DNA from: Toxonevra muliebris
Lineage: Eukaryota > Arthropoda > Insecta > Diptera > Pallopteridae
NCBI GenBank assembly: GCA_963691655.1
Contig: OY829326.1
Location: 114,177,388-114,241,387 of the forward strand
Direction of reading: 5' to 3'
DNA length: 64,000 nt
A program made the translations under genes and the position numbers. Within the stretch, counting starts at the first letter, position 1. The number at the start of each line of letters is the position of its first letter. The notes under the pieces were generated by a model. The model did not search any database, had not been told where the DNA came from, and saw only the letters and a program-made list of their open reading frames with translations. Shown piece after piece: positions 1 through 12,289 of this stretch.

Positions 1-647
1 AAAAATCGCCAACACACACAGAGATATATGTACTCTTGGCTATGCAATTTTTGCAAATGTCAAACTATGACAATAAGATTTAGAGGGAATATCAACAACA
101 GATGCACCAACATAACAAAAAAACAGAACTCAAATCGGAACGATGGGAGCGCCACACTGTGGTTATTCCGAGAAATTTTTGATAAGGTGGTATTTAGAGG
201 AAATTTGTAATGCGTATAATGATCTGAGTATTAAATACTTTCTGCATCGATTTTCATGTCCTTAAGTAAGGAAAATAGATTAAGGATAACCGAGGGTTAA
301 AAGCAAATAATTTTCTTTTAATTTGAACCATCAATATATTGAGAAGTTGCCTTATTTATTTATTTTAATTAAAACTTAATCCTAACACAACAATTAAATC
401 TTTTATTTTATAGTACTCTTCACAATTTGTCAATAACAATAAAATATAAGCTTAGATATAAGATAAAAATTAAAACAGATAATAAAATATTGACTGAATT
501 GAATAATTTACATGATGATATGAGTTTACATGCATACATTTGAAGGGGGAGGAAAAACAAAAATATACGCAAAAAATAAATTAGACATGCTTATAAAATA
601 TGAATAATTCGTTTTTAAATTACAGTGCATTAGCTATAAGTCATATC
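1..647. other. Noncoding AT-rich DNA
   Basis: No coding frame, tRNA or transposon end is recognised. The short open frame near the left edge has no family resemblance and is probably chance. From about 540 the sequence runs into the 3' flank of the reverse-strand retrotransposon relic that follows. Confidence 0.5.
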
Positions 648-1480
648 CTAATCGGAAGGGATTTCCAAAGACGAGTTGTGTTGGCATGTTGAAAAACTGA
701 CGTTCAGGCATGGGAAATCGATATTTTATATGTATCAACTAGCCGGTTCGCGATAATCTTAAAAATTGAAGCCTGTTATATACTGAGGCTGGTTCCTTTG
801 TATAAATGTGATCTTATTTCAAGTAAATCGTTAAAGGAGACAGAAAAAATTTGCGTTGCGTAAACTGATATATGTATGGTCAAATCGTTTTAACCCGTAC
901 GAATATCGGGCAATGTTGTTGTAAAGAACATTTAACTTATTTCAACATTCACTGTTCCAGTTTCCATAAATTTCACAACCATACATACGAATAGGAATCA
1001 GATACGTTTTAGCAATAAGCAGTCCAATATTTTCAAGGATAAGGCACTGGGTTGCCCAAAGTGCACGGAGCATTCCATATACTTTACCTATCGTACTATA
1101 GATGTGGTCCTTCAAGGATAGTGTCCTATTGAAAGTAGCACCAAGACTTTTAGCTGCGTCAACATATTTTTTTACAGATCTTTTCAGCTAAATTGCACTG
1201 AAGTTACTTAAATCAAGAGATTTTCTACTAATTACAATACATTTAGATTTACTGGGATTCAAACATAAACCATTCATGGACGCCCACTGATCGACACGAT
1301 TTAAATCAGAATTTAGATCGCGAATACAAAAACTAATAGAATTAGGACAACAACTAACATATAATTGTACGTCATCCGCATAAATATGAATATCACAGTG
1401 TTCTAAAATATTAGGTAAGTCATTAACATAAAGGACAATTAATAATGGACCAAGAATTGAGCCTTGATTTCCAAGCTAGA
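648..1480 (-). pseudogene. Non-LTR retrotransposon RT relic (CR1/Jockey-like)
   Basis: Read on the reverse strand, this is the second half of a LINE reverse transcriptase followed by its C-terminal tail. Near 1466 the frame reads QGSILGP, then LPNI, then the catalytic motif YADDVQLY near 1380, then NGLCLNPSKSKCIVI near 1260, which is the usual order for LINE RTs. The tail carries SLGATFNRTLSLKDHI, a tyrosine-rich thumb segment with ARYSYGLKRFDHTY near 900, and LWKSLP just before a stop at 648-650. Several in-frame stops and frame changes, for example after the tyrosine-rich segment, make it non-functional. The N-terminal RT motifs, the endonuclease and ORF1 are missing, so this is a truncated fragment. 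The clade is inferred from motif wording only. The fragment at 8410-9160 looks like the same or a sister family. Confidence 0.8.
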
Positions 1481-4400
1481 AACTAAAAATATTGTTATTG
1501 GCAATCGAACATTTTAAAGTCGGAGCCGAAACTTTTTTTTATTTGTTTAATTTATTTTATTTTTAACGTTTTCTCATTTTACTCATCCTAGAGAAAATCA
1601 ATATAGTTTATGTAGACACAGCAGATTTGGTAAGGGCAAGATATGGGTTTATGAAAAGGTATTTCATCGATAATTTGTCTGATTGCTCGGCTGATATTTC
1701 AAAAATATGTGCTAGCAGACCTAGCATCTACGAGGTTTAGTATGGACCTCCACTATTTCAGCTTTCGGTGAGGAAATAGTTCTAAAACAGCACGATAGCG
1801 CAAATTGGGACCCACCGTAGGTTTGCTGCGGATCAGCCTATCCTCAAAATATTTAATTTCTATACATATTCTGAAGCAAGGTCCCACGTTTCAGATGACG
1901 TTTTTAATGCTAAACTTAACCAATGCAGCAGTTTCTACATAACTTCTAGTTTCTCTAAAACCAATTCAATTTTTTCCTCGCACTCTTCTAAATGGTTTTA
2001 TTAGCCATTCAATAATTCTGGCAATGTATTCAGTTGTAATAACATTATAATGGTTTTTTTCTGCTAAAAATAAACTCAAAGATTTTCAATTTCCTCTTAT
2101 TATCAAATTTCCGCACGCATTAACGAAAAATATTTCAAAATATTTACAAACATTGCACAATCTCTGTGACGAATTTTTATCTCAGGAATGTGTATGTAAA
2201 GGTCAAAGAAATATTTAAGTGTGTATGTCTTTATATTTACTTAGATATATTGCATAAACATGTTCATAAATGTTTTGGCCAGCGTTAGTTTCAAGTAGGT
2301 ACGGCTGCTATATTTTTAAGATAAGAAACAATCAGTTTTTTGCTCCCGTCTAACCGTTTTCCAATACTATTACATACTATGGATGCAAAACATAAAGAAA
2401 AAATATAGAAATGTTTATTCCGCTTTCTATTTGTGGCATAAACGGAAGTTAAGACTGCATCTCCTTTAGAGAGTCTCTTGCATTTTGAGGCTGACAGTTC
2501 TGTGATTCATCGAGAAAATATTTAAATGTCAATTGCGCATAAGTTGATGATAACTAGAGCACCCTAATAAATTTTCCTTCTCTTTCCATTGCTTGACAAA
2601 AAATGTGTCCTTTATTTGACATTCCAAAAGACCAAGGCGATAATATGTGATAACAATAAAAACAAAAAAATAAAGATAGTAGCACGGTCATCCATCGTAA
2701 ATTCAACTTAAATGGTAACGAACTATCACAAAAGGAAGTTCAATTTCTACGAAAGAAGAGCAGCGGATTTCCGGTTAAATTTATATAAAGTGATCGTCGT
2801 CTGTTGGTGATAGAAAAAAATTCAATATACACTTAGATTAAATTGCTTACATTTAATTAATTTTACCTTTTAACTCTCAATGGAACGGAAGAATCGAGCA
2901 TATTAAAAATTTCCATCTTTTTTTGTTTTCACTAAAGCCATGCCAGTATGTATCTCTACATATATATATACATATATGCTAATTCTATGCGACCTTTATC
3001 TACCCTCGTCGTGGATTTGTATTTTCTATACTACGGGTAGATTCTATAAAGAATAATACTTGAATATAATTAGCCCCTGGTTGATCTTCGGCGTTGAAGC
3101 AAACTAAACTTAAATAACAACAAACAGATTCAGCGTCAATCGATGAACGCGGCGTGATCAGCACCAAAGTAGACAGTAGTTGATCGGTTTACGTATATTA
3201 ATTACACTTTGAACAGAAAGAAAAAAAAAACACAACAAAAACAGTTTTCTTTAATCTAAATACATTTCTTAAAAACAAAAACAACTTGAAAGAAAAAACA
3301 AATCATGTAAGCGTCTGCATATTTATAATTTAAATGTATCTTGCCCGTACCGCTAGCGTGTACATAGGCCAAAATAATTTGCATACATCAGCAGCGATCG
3401 CATTCATTTTTTTTTTGTTATTGCGATTTGCACTTCACTTGATCGCGATGGTTGGCGATTGTGATTGCGATTACGATTGCTCGATCGCTCGAATTTGATC
3501 ATACATGTACATATATTATAGGCTCATCATTTATTGAATTGAATTTCAAAATTGTTGATTTCAATTTTTATTGTTTTTTTCTTAACACTATGTATAACGT
3601 CAGCGCGGTCATCGATCGAGTGAATGCGACCAATCGATCGTGCGATTGAATGATCAAAATCGTAATCGTATTTTGTATCTTCTGTTCATTTGTTTTTGTT
3701 TATTTATTTCTTTTTTTTCCTACGAGGTGACTGTTATAATGTAATGCAATAAATGTGATTGTACTCAAAAAAAAAAAAAAAACTCAAGAAAAAGAAAAAT
3801 TCCACACCAACAAAAATCATATTAATTATGTCCCCCCACCATCATCAATATTCATTGCATTCGATTGCATCGTCGCATTCGCATCGTTCGTCGCTGTTGT
3901 ATTTTATGCTGATTTCGACCCAAATTGAACTTACTAACTTTAAGTGCTAGCAACATACCTACAGTAAATAAGTACCTACTTACATACATATGTAAAAATA
4001 ATCGTACTTTTTTTATATATATATACATACATATAGCTGCATAAATGTATTTTTGAAAGCGGAAAAGTAAATTATGTTTTACAATTGCAGATTGGTATGA
4101 AGAATAGGAATTCACTTATGTATAAATATATTTGTTAACCACTTTTCTCAAGTGAAAAAGCTAACTGCTCAAGCTAAACTTTTGGCTGTAGAACGTTTTT
4201 ATGTATGTCTTTATTGACTTCTAGCAATGCCAGGCTTTTGGGCGAGGTCTTTCTGGTTTAAACGGTGTAAAACTAGCCGTACAGGATCAAAAAAAATCAT
4301 CTTCAAAATCTTTTATCAATTCAATATTCACCGACGTCAGTGATTTTCCGTGCGGCTTGATAATATCAAAACTTGATATCTTGAGGATTTTTTGACGGTA

Positions 4401-4555
4401 GAGTGTGAGGGTGAAAGAACTGTAATGGTTATAACTGACCGATACCAAGAATAAGGGCTGGGGAAAGGATTTTTCGTGTGGATAAAAATAAATCATAAAT
4501 TTTTCGACACGATTCGTAAACTACTATGGTTTTAGTGCTTCCTACGCTCGATCTA
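1481..4555. other. Noncoding interval with GATCG-rich patch
   Basis: No gene is recognised in this 3 kb. A stretch near 1600-1870 is less AT-rich and gives a short reverse-strand frame, but I could not match it to a family. From 3390 to 3660 the palindromes CGATCG, GCGATCGC and TGATCA recur densely. A run of A near 3770 and a TATATA/CATACA run near 4010-4040 are simple repeats. Confidence 0.45.
3390..3660. promoter_or_regulatory. Cluster of GATCG palindromes, possible regulatory patch
   Basis: About 270 bases contain repeated GATCG, CGATCG and TGATCA words, together with GCGATTGTGATTGCGATTACG-type runs of GATT/GATC. The overlapping open frame has no recognisable protein. The density is unlike the surrounding AT-rich DNA. 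Regulatory function is only an inference; it could equally be a decayed simple repeat. Confidence 0.2.
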
Positions 4556-4559
4556 GATT

Positions 4560-5200
4560 TTACTTTATTTCATTACCAAATGGAAAAATTAGTGTTGTAT
4601 TGTATTGCTATGGATGCTAGTTCTGTACTGAGCACTTGGTACATACCCAGACATTTCATTCTTTTGTGGATCAGTGCTCCACACTGAGCTAAAATATGTT
4701 CTGATGATTCATCTTCCTCATTACTAAAGCTATATATTGAGCTTTCCTCAACTCTTATTTTGCAAAGGTGTTCTCTGAGCCCGCAGCGCCCAGTCAGAAT
4801 AGCAGCTAATATGCGGAAACTGTTTTTGTTGAGACCAATGCAGAATGCGTATCTACTCTCATTATAGTTACCTTGAAGTACTCAGTCACGAAAGATTAGT
4901 AAGGAGTTGTTGTCTCTTGTTCCCTTCTTCCTGTCTGAGTAATTACGCTATCTCCTATTCCACAGAAGGGTTTAATTCCCACGAATGTGGCCCCCTTTCT
5001 AGCAAGCTCGTTTACATGTTCATTTCCCGTTATTCCTACGTGTCCAGGGATTCAACATAGAGCGGCTTTGTTGTCCTTGCCCAGATGATTGAGCTTGAAC
5101 AAACAGTCTAACACCAGTTTAGAGGTGATCTCAAAGGAGCATAATGCTCGAATGGCTGCCTGGCTGTCCGACATGATAGTAATATCTTGCCGTTAGTACG
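4560..5200 (-). pseudogene. R1/LOA-like LINE C-terminal fragment (RNase H end and zinc knuckle)
   Basis: On the reverse strand the frame starts near 5190 with SDSQAAIRAL, the RNase H strand carrying a catalytic Asp. It continues through IPGHVGITGNEHVNELARKG near 5050; the Trp codon usual before IPGH is a stop here. It ends with a cysteine/histidine-rich tail near 4700-4830 (GLREHLCKIRVEE, EEDESSEHIL, KRMKCLGMY) typical of RNase H-bearing R1/LOA-clade elements. Several stops and frame changes are present. It abuts a second, different copy of the same domain at 5200-6446, so the two pieces are not one continuous gene. Confidence 0.7.
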
Positions 5201-6446
5201 TCCTGTCCAGGTTGAATTGCACACATATATTGATTGTGTGAATTTCAACTTGAAAGATGCTAGGATACTTCCCAATCCCACCAGCTGCCTACAACTCTTT
5301 CTGTTAAGTGATAACAGAAAGTCTCTTAGACGCTTCGAGATAACAGGTAACATGGTCTTTGTCTGTCTAAAGCCCTTCAGGTCCTCCCATTTACGACTGT
5401 GGGTCAAGTCGACCTAGTCATTAATGGTGGTCTTGATGGCTGTAGACGACAAAGGTTCTGGGCCCAGGAAACCAGTTTCCGAACCCTTTCTGGCCAGAAG
5501 GTCAGCCGATTCATTTCCTGAAATTTCTGAGTGTCCAGGAACCCATATCAACAGCAGGCTATTGTGTTTTCCAACACAATCAAGCCTGGATTTGCAATGC
5601 ATAACCAGTTTAGACGTGGTTAGAGGATTAAGCAAGGATTTAAGCGCAGCCTAACTGTCACTAAATACACAGATACTCCTTTCTCTCCAAACATTATCAA
5701 TCAAGAGATTGGCCTTACCAATCATAGTGTACATCCAGCGCAGTACACTTGGTTTACATTCTCAAGTTTTCGCTGCTAACCTTCTTCATACCATTAGAGA
5801 GCGAGTGGATTTATTTGTCACTGACTCAACATGCGATTTCCATGTGAGTTTACTATTTAATACTAAGCCCAGATACTTAACCTCTTGTTTTTGTACGATA
5901 ACCTCCCCAGCTAGTAATACCGCTTTCCAGCGCAGGAGTGATCTTTTCCTAGTAAACGGAACTATAGTGGTCTATGCAGGGTTAATATTTAGCCCTACTG
6001 ACCTGCACCATCTCCTAGTAATACCTAGCCCCCTTTGTATAATGTCACACCGAGTTTCTTCAAATTTCCCTCTGGCTATGAGGACTATATCGTCCGCATA
6101 CCCTTGACAGCCTCCGAGAGTTTCATTAAAAGTTCGTCTACTACCAGGCTTCACATTAGAGGTAATTGTACTCCTCCCTGTGGACATCCTCTGGTAGTGC
6201 TGACTGATATGGTACATAGCCCTGTTTTCATCTCAGCTGTTCTAGAGGAGAGCATTTCTGGTTTCCATTCAGATGTTGTGTTATATACTCATCTTCAACT
6301 TAGAGAGTTTTTGACAGCTTCGTGTGAGGTGTTGTCGAAAGCTCCTTCTATATCCAGGAAGGCACATACTGCTACATCCTTAACATCTAGCGCTCCTTGA
6401 ATCTTCCCCGCTAAGTCATGCAAAGCCGTCTGTAAATTAGAGTTAG
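5200..6446 (-). pseudogene. R1/LOA-like LINE fragment (RT plus RNase H)
   Basis: Reverse-strand motifs appear in the correct order. RT motif A is AFLDIEGAFDNT near 6350, motif B is RGCPQGGVQLPL near 6170, and motif C is GYADDIVLIARGKF near 6090, followed by RRWCRSVGLNINP near 6010. RNase H follows with SDS-type sequence near 5650, then LLIWVPGHSEISGNESADLLARKG-type sequence near 5540 in which the last Asp of the catalytic set is kept. The C-terminal segment that follows is lost near 5200-5290. Stops and small frameshifts interrupt RT. The 5' part is missing; a MITE sits immediately beyond it at 6449. RT with RNase H and the GCPQGG motif B point to the R1/LOA group, by family knowledge. Confidence 0.8.
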
Positions 6447-6448
6447 TA

Positions 6449-6634
6449 TATCGTCGTCGTTCTAGCAGAATTCACTAAGCCCATTTTTTTTATTTCTGAG
6501 ATGAACACACGTTAGTATACATTTTAACTGGATCATCAAAAATCGAATTTATTATGTCATACGAATTTTAGTAGCTAATTTTACTAATTTAAAATAATTT
6601 GGACTTAGTAATTTCTGCTTGAACGACGACGATA
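6449..6634. mobile_element. 186-bp MITE with about 36-bp inverted repeats
   Basis: The left arm begins TATCGTCGTCGTTCTAGCAG and the right arm is its near-perfect reverse complement ending at 6634. The arms match over about 36 bases with a handful of changes (ending ACTAAGCCC against ACTAAGTCC). TA dinucleotides flank both ends (6447-6448 and 6635-6636), as expected for Tc1/mariner-type insertion. It has no coding capacity. It lies at the broken 5' edge of the LINE fragment. Confidence 0.65.
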
Positions 6635-6636
6635 TA

Positions 6637-8089
6637 ATGTCATCAATCATATGTTTCTTCATTGATTTTGAGAAACTTGTTCCATATCTTTCAACCTCTT
6701 TGTATGTGTATCTCTGACAGTGCTTAATATTATTGTACCACTATCAAAGTTGGGATGCTATAAAACTCCAAATCTCTTTAGCTAAAAGTTCAAAATGTCA
6801 TGTTTTTCAAAGTTACGCAAGTAAGTTACTCTACAGCAGGTAGGCATACCACCATCACCACAAACTTCTTCTCTCATTACAATTTCAGTAGAAACATCTC
6901 TGTTATAATTCTGCAGTTTTATTCTTTGTGATGCAAGAAGAGACATTAAAATTTAAAAATAAAAAAGTTGCAACACATACTCGTAAAATCTCACATCTAC
7001 AACAAGTCAATTGTGAAATTTTTTTATGAATCAAAAACTCAAAAACACCAAAAGAGACAAATTCTTATAATTATGACCACCTCTCATTTGATGGCGGTGG
7101 CGGCACTTTATGTTCTTCATCTTTACACCAAGTAAAATACAAAAAAAAAAAAAGTGAGATTACAAACGGAAAGTCGTTAAACATTATACAAGTGTTTTAT
7201 TTTCATTGAAGTTGTTGTTGTTTTTTTATATGTACTACAAAAATATCAGTAGCATTTTACGTTGTTGTCGTTTTGCGGTTTTGTGTATGACATTTGGCAG
7301 CAATAAAGAACTAAAGCTAAACAACTTCACTACTCACTCAGTATCTTAATATTTTAATGTTGGCCTAAGGTGCGTTTTCTGGCTCATAACAGAACAACAA
7401 CAAAAACTAAGAGTTATCTTAAGATGTTTATGTTGAGATTTAGTCTCATTCTTGGTACCTCTAAATGTATGTATGTATGTCACCACATCAGCAAACAAGT
7501 TAACTTTTCTTTAGGTTTAGCCGAGCGGCTTTTCTTTTAACAATTCAAGCGCACATGCCGCAAATTTATGGTTGATACTAAATGCAACTTTTTGTATTTG
7601 TGTTTATGTTTTTTTTTTTTTAGTTTCTTATTTGTTTTTCGATGTTGTTGTTGTTCTGTGTTTTGACGTATTCTTCGAAAAAGAATGATTCATTTAGCAT
7701 CATGAAGAAGATCATAGCGGCATCATACCGGAACTTCTATCTTTGTGACAGCGCGCTTAATTATTTTATATTCTTGTTCCTGTTTATTCGAGGTAAATAT
7801 TTCAACTCTTTTCGGCATTAAGAAACGCAATTTTTTTTTTGTTTTTTGTTTTTCTGTTTAAGAGGCTGTTTACTTTTGGGAACTACAAAACTTATCAATA
7901 CAAATTATATATGATATGAGAAATGTAATATGATAATACAGTGCAACTAAATCACATTTTCTTAAAATTTTGAGATTTTAGGATAACCACAAATCAATCT
8001 TCACATTTACCCCATCCGGCATAATTCAATATGAAAAAGTCATTGCTTAAACGAAATCAGTATCAATGTCTTTGAGAAAAATAAAACTG
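6637..8089. other. Noncoding interval, AT-rich
   Basis: Poly-T and poly-A tracts, TTGTTGTTG runs and TATGTATGTATG are visible (7190-7230, 7465-7480, 7600-7660). I see no gene or mobile element. Confidence 0.45.
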
Positions 8090-8340
8090 GATACACAGAC
8101 AACAGATGGAGAAAGCTTTTTAACAGCGATGTAATTACAAAACATTGCGAAATATGACCTCAAAAAAGCCAGGTTCATCACACTCATCCTGACGTAGACT
8201 GACTATAGTACTGAGGGAACACTGGCCAGACCCCGTAAAAAATACAGAACACATTGCAGGAGAAGAATAAGTCTGTCTGCCAATTTTCTGTCATTGCTCG
8301 GTAGAGGAAGACTGCTCATTCCTTAAACTCTTTCTATAGA
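8090..8340 (+). pseudogene. Possible R1/LOA-like LINE tail relic
   Basis: In the third forward frame near 8240-8340 a cysteine/histidine-like segment (HCRRRISL, then FCHCSVEEDCSF across frames) resembles the zinc knuckle that follows RNase H in R1/LOA-type elements. Several frame changes are needed and no catalytic domain remains. The call is weak; the stretch might be unrelated. Confidence 0.25.
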
Positions 8341-8409
8341 AGTTATTTCTAGAATGAAGATTGGTAATTTTCTTTGATTCCGTAATCTTCCGGGTTGGGT
8401 TCGAGGCAC

Positions 8410-9160
8410 TCAAATTGCAAATGGTTTTGTTCCAAAACTGTTTGTATCCCTACAGCTCACTGGAGGGCAATGAATTCCAAAGCCTAATGGTGCCATTGAT
8501 GAGTTGAGATATTTATATTTAGGGAGAACCAGGCAACTAATTCTAGCGGAATGACTGAATTGCAATTTGTAAAATAAGTATGTAGGAGTCCTATTCACAA
8601 TAAGCTCATGCAAGCACATACAACTCCTGACCTTAAGGTAATTTGAGACAGTACAACCAAGTAACTTGCTTCTGTAGTCCATAAATATAGCGAGTAGCAT
8701 TATTAAAAGCCACATCAACGTTATGAAGTGATTATGAGTCCACATTGCAATACACAAATTTCACATACTTATGAGAATTAATTCTATTACTAAACTTTTG
8801 TTTGAAGAGTTAAGCATCCACCTGTCGTTCTAAGACTACGTAAGGTTAGAAAAACTTTTTTTATACCACTATTCACATGGTCACCATAATTTAGAGACGA
8901 ATTCACATAGAAACAAAAGTTAACAATTTCACTACCTAATGAACATATGAAGGCGGAAAAACCAAATTAGACAACGATTTTTTACAAATAGGTAAAGCAC
9001 AGGATTTGCTCAAATTCAGATAGAGACCATTATTTTTACTCTATACGTTAAAGCCATTAGGTCTTCATTCATTTTATAACACAAGTAATCAACAAGCACG
9101 GTAGAACATCCCGAATATAGTTGGATATCGTCAGCTTAAACATGCATAGTAGAGTGTTTA
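8410..9160 (-). pseudogene. Non-LTR retrotransposon RT relic, second CR1/Jockey-like copy
   Basis: On the reverse strand, ADDIQLYSGCS near 9135 is the RT active-site motif, with the Tyr codon before ADD changed to a stop. NNGLYLNLSKS follows near 9040 after a frame change. The C-terminal tail LIVNRTPTYLFYKLQFSHSAR near 8590 and LVLPKYKYLNSS near 8520 match the layout of LINE tails. The block therefore keeps motif order but is split by frameshifts and stops. Its wording parallels the relic at 648-1480, suggesting related families. Upstream RT motifs are not seen. Confidence 0.65.
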
Positions 9161-11180
9161 AGTAGCTACTGATAAGCATTACTGCACTATCATCGAAACC
9201 AAACAGTACTCTTAGTTTTTCACTCAAATATGTCCAGGTCTAAACTCATATTGAAGAGATGACAATCCCTTATTGATTAAAATCGCATAGATTTTTGTCA
9301 AACTAAATTTGACAAGGAAAGAAAAACTAAAACGCTCCTCCTTCGGGAGTGTCTGGATCTGTTAGTAGAAGTTAGTAACTACGATATAAACTAACTAACT
9401 GAAAAAACAAGTAGGATCGTCAAATACCAAAACTACCTCACAGGTCTAGTCTATTTCTAGTTTCCACATAAAAGGCAAAGGATAATTTCAGTTAAATGAA
9501 ATAATAAATACCTGAAAAATTACTCTATATTAATGATGTAAGAAACCGATGGCGTTTGTATGTATATGCATATTATAAACATTACAACTAAATATATGAG
9601 GGAATATCATAAACATCACAAACTTGTCATCTGATCCGCTTGAATATAAATTTTTTGTAAAGCTTCCTTTATAAATGGTAAAGATAAATTTAATCAAGCA
9701 TTTTTATCATTTCCGACTTCCGATTGAGGTCTTGAATTACCAAGAAAAAAAAAACACAAAAAACCACACACAAACAAGCATACCCACACAATAAACTGTG
9801 TCAGTCACATCACAACAGATACTCTTACTTACTCACGATCAACTTTTTCTGCTGCATTCCACTTGATTAAACACTTTTGTCCACATCACCATCGACGAAC
9901 AGAGCAGAGAAGTACGAGTTTCTTTGCTTGTTGGTACATTCGTCATTGCACGAGTAATCCAACCACAACCCTCTTGCGCTTACACTATGCTGTGTGGTAA
10001 GGTCCTGCTGGCTGGCTGGCTGGCTAGCTGACTGGTTGACTGACTGGCTATTCATATGTTAATGTTAGTGCATCACACAATAAGGGATGTAATTTGATGC
10101 GAGACAATGATCCCAAAACGAATTGATCTCTTTGCAAAGTAAGCATTTTTTTATAATTGCAGCGTTTCGTTAGTTAGTTCGTTAACTTATATTTTTTCTG
10201 TTGTTTTCATTTTTCCTTTTGGCCATTACATGCGAGGGGGAACAATAACAACAAAAAAGCCTAGCGTCAGCATGACAGGTGCACAGTTTTGTGTACGAGT
10301 TGAGAGCACGGATGCTTTTCAAGGTGTCTCCGTTGGCGTTAGGTGCATCAGAAATGGATGCACCTTTCTGCAACTGCAACATTTTTGTTTTTTTTTTTTT
10401 GTATTTGTATTTGTTTTGTATTTTGCTGATCGGGGGTTGCTGCTGAGCGCTCAGATGTAATTTGTTTTTGTATTCGGTAAATAGGTAAAGGTAAGAGATC
10501 CTTCAAGATCTTCGTATGCACTTGCTACTCTTGCTGCTGTTACTGTTGTTGCTACTCTTGCTGCTGTTACTGTTGCTGCTACTGCTGCTGTTAGTTTCTG
10601 TTGCTGGTTGCTACTGCTGTTGTTGTTGTCTGATACCGTTCATTCAACCGTTACCATGGTTGTGTGGCACGGCAGCATATGAAGCAGGATAGCATTAGGT
10701 CAGGATCATTGTGCTGATGTTGCAAGGATCATTGAACTATATAAAAAGTTGTTTATTTATTTTTTATCTATAAGAAACTCTTACTCATCGTACAATTGAT
10801 GAGATACAAACGAACATAAAAAACGAGGTAGAAGTCGGCAAAGAAGAAAATGACACACTGCTGCCGCCGCCTGTTGGTGCAAAGTTCATCAACTGAGTTA
10901 GGGGACATTCATGTATGTAGGTTTTAGGTATCTAGTTATTTATGTTTCATTATTTTTAATTTACTTTAATTTTGTGAACGCTTTTATGGGGAATAGGAAG
11001 TTGTGGTATAGCTAAAAAACTTGATTGTATAGTTCTAGTATATATTTAAATTTTTATAAGAATTTCTAAGAAAACATATCGTTCGTTTACTGTAAGACTG
11101 TTTAACCCAAATAAAAAATTTTAAGTATACAGCTGTAGCGCAATAGATATAGTTAGAATAAGTTTTTTTTTGAAGTTTTC
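9161..11180. other. Noncoding interval with simple repeats
   Basis: No gene is recognised. A GGCT/GACT tetranucleotide run lies at 10006-10050, and a CTG/CTA/GTT-rich run at 10525-10625. The triplet-rich, moderately GC-rich DNA near 9830-10700 looks like ordinary single-copy fly noncoding DNA rather than transposon. Confidence 0.45.
10525..10612. repeat. Triplet-rich tandem repeat, period about 27
   Basis: The phrase GCTACTCTTGCTGCTGTTAC is repeated with a spacing of about 27 bases and then decays into GCTGCTACTGCTGCTG. No open frame argues for coding use. Confidence 0.55.
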
Positions 11181-11490
11181 TGATGACTTGGGACACGTGA
11201 GACACGAAAAACTGTGGGATTTTTCGTTTTTTGAGGTTAGGGACGACACGTAACATTTCCTGTGGAAAATAATATTAGATTGATGTTTATCAACTGAAAT
11301 TACACAAAAATAGACTTTCCCCGTCCTTTTATGATGGCTTGTGTAAGCGTAAAACCCGAAAAACAGCATTTTTTGACCTTTTTTGAGATTAGGGACAACA
11401 CGTAACATTTCCCGCGAAAAATAATATTAGATTCATATGCAGCGAAAAAAATTATACGAAAAAAGGCTTTATCTGTTTTTTATGATGGCT
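11181..11490. repeat. 151-bp tandem repeat, just over two copies
   Basis: The phrase TGATGRCTTG recurs at 11181, 11332 and 11483, giving an exact spacing of 151 in both intervals. Within each unit GAGRTTAGGGACRACACGTA followed by AACATTTCC and AATAATATTAGATT recurs at the same offset. The copies have diverged by many substitutions. Two reverse-strand frames that both begin MLRVVPNLKK are a by-product of this duplication, not genes. Confidence 0.7.
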
Positions 11491-12049
11491 TGGGTAAACG
11501 TATGCTTGATAAAACAAGGTGAGGTCGTAGACTTGCAACCGCCATATTGGTCTGCCATCATGTCATATCATAAAAGGCCTTGCGGCATTTGAAACTAGAG
11601 ATAATAAGCTTTCATTTGAGCCCAAATATGCTTTAAAATACCTTAACCAATTTTGGACAGGGGGCGGGGGCAGGTTTCCCGTTGACAGAGAATGTCCCAT
11701 ATATTAATAAATATAATTCACCAATTATTCGTTTAACTTTAACTTACCTTAACTCTATTTTTGCAAATTCTAATTAAGAGCAAAATTTGTTCACATTCTC
11801 CAATCAAGTGTTGCCAATCGATGAAAATAATTTAAATGCATTAAATTTGTTTATTTTCATTTAATGCAATTTTATTAGCTTTTAAATCAATATATCAAAA
11901 AGTGTTAAGAAAACCGGGCTTCGACAATAAAAAAAAACTCGATCACCCTAATATATACATTAGAATGGATTGATCTTGTAACCGAAAAATGTTCTGTGAT
12001 GTAACTTTCCTGCTCAAGGCAGAAGCCACATGCTGCATCGTTGACCATA
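11491..12049. other. Noncoding interval
   Basis: No gene is recognised. Near 11930-11960 the words CTCGATCACCCTAATATA could be a transposon end, but I found no matching partner. Confidence 0.4.
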
Positions 12050-12289
12050 TCGCTCATTTACTAAAAGACTGGCATAAGTCAAAAAACACGATTTTTGAGT
12101 TAATAACGCAGAACTATTCATTATGCCACTGTTCATATTGTTCATATTTCATATTAATATCTTTTATACTCTGCGCGTGAGAATTATTTCTTTTTTTTTC
12201 TGCAAAGTGGGAGTTAATTGAAAACTTTAAACGCGTTTTCTACAAAATCGCGTTTTTTGAGTTATGACAGTCTTTTAGTAAATGAGCGA
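12050..12289. mobile_element. 240-bp foldback MITE
   Basis: The left arm TCGCTCATTTACTAAAAGAC and the right arm ending GTCTTTTAGTAAATGAGCGA are perfect inverse copies over the outer 24 or so bases. They remain nearly perfect to about 48 bases, with four changes. TA flanks both ends (12048-12049 and 12290-12291), fitting a Tc1/mariner-type target duplication. The interior is about 145 bases and noncoding. Confidence 0.65.
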
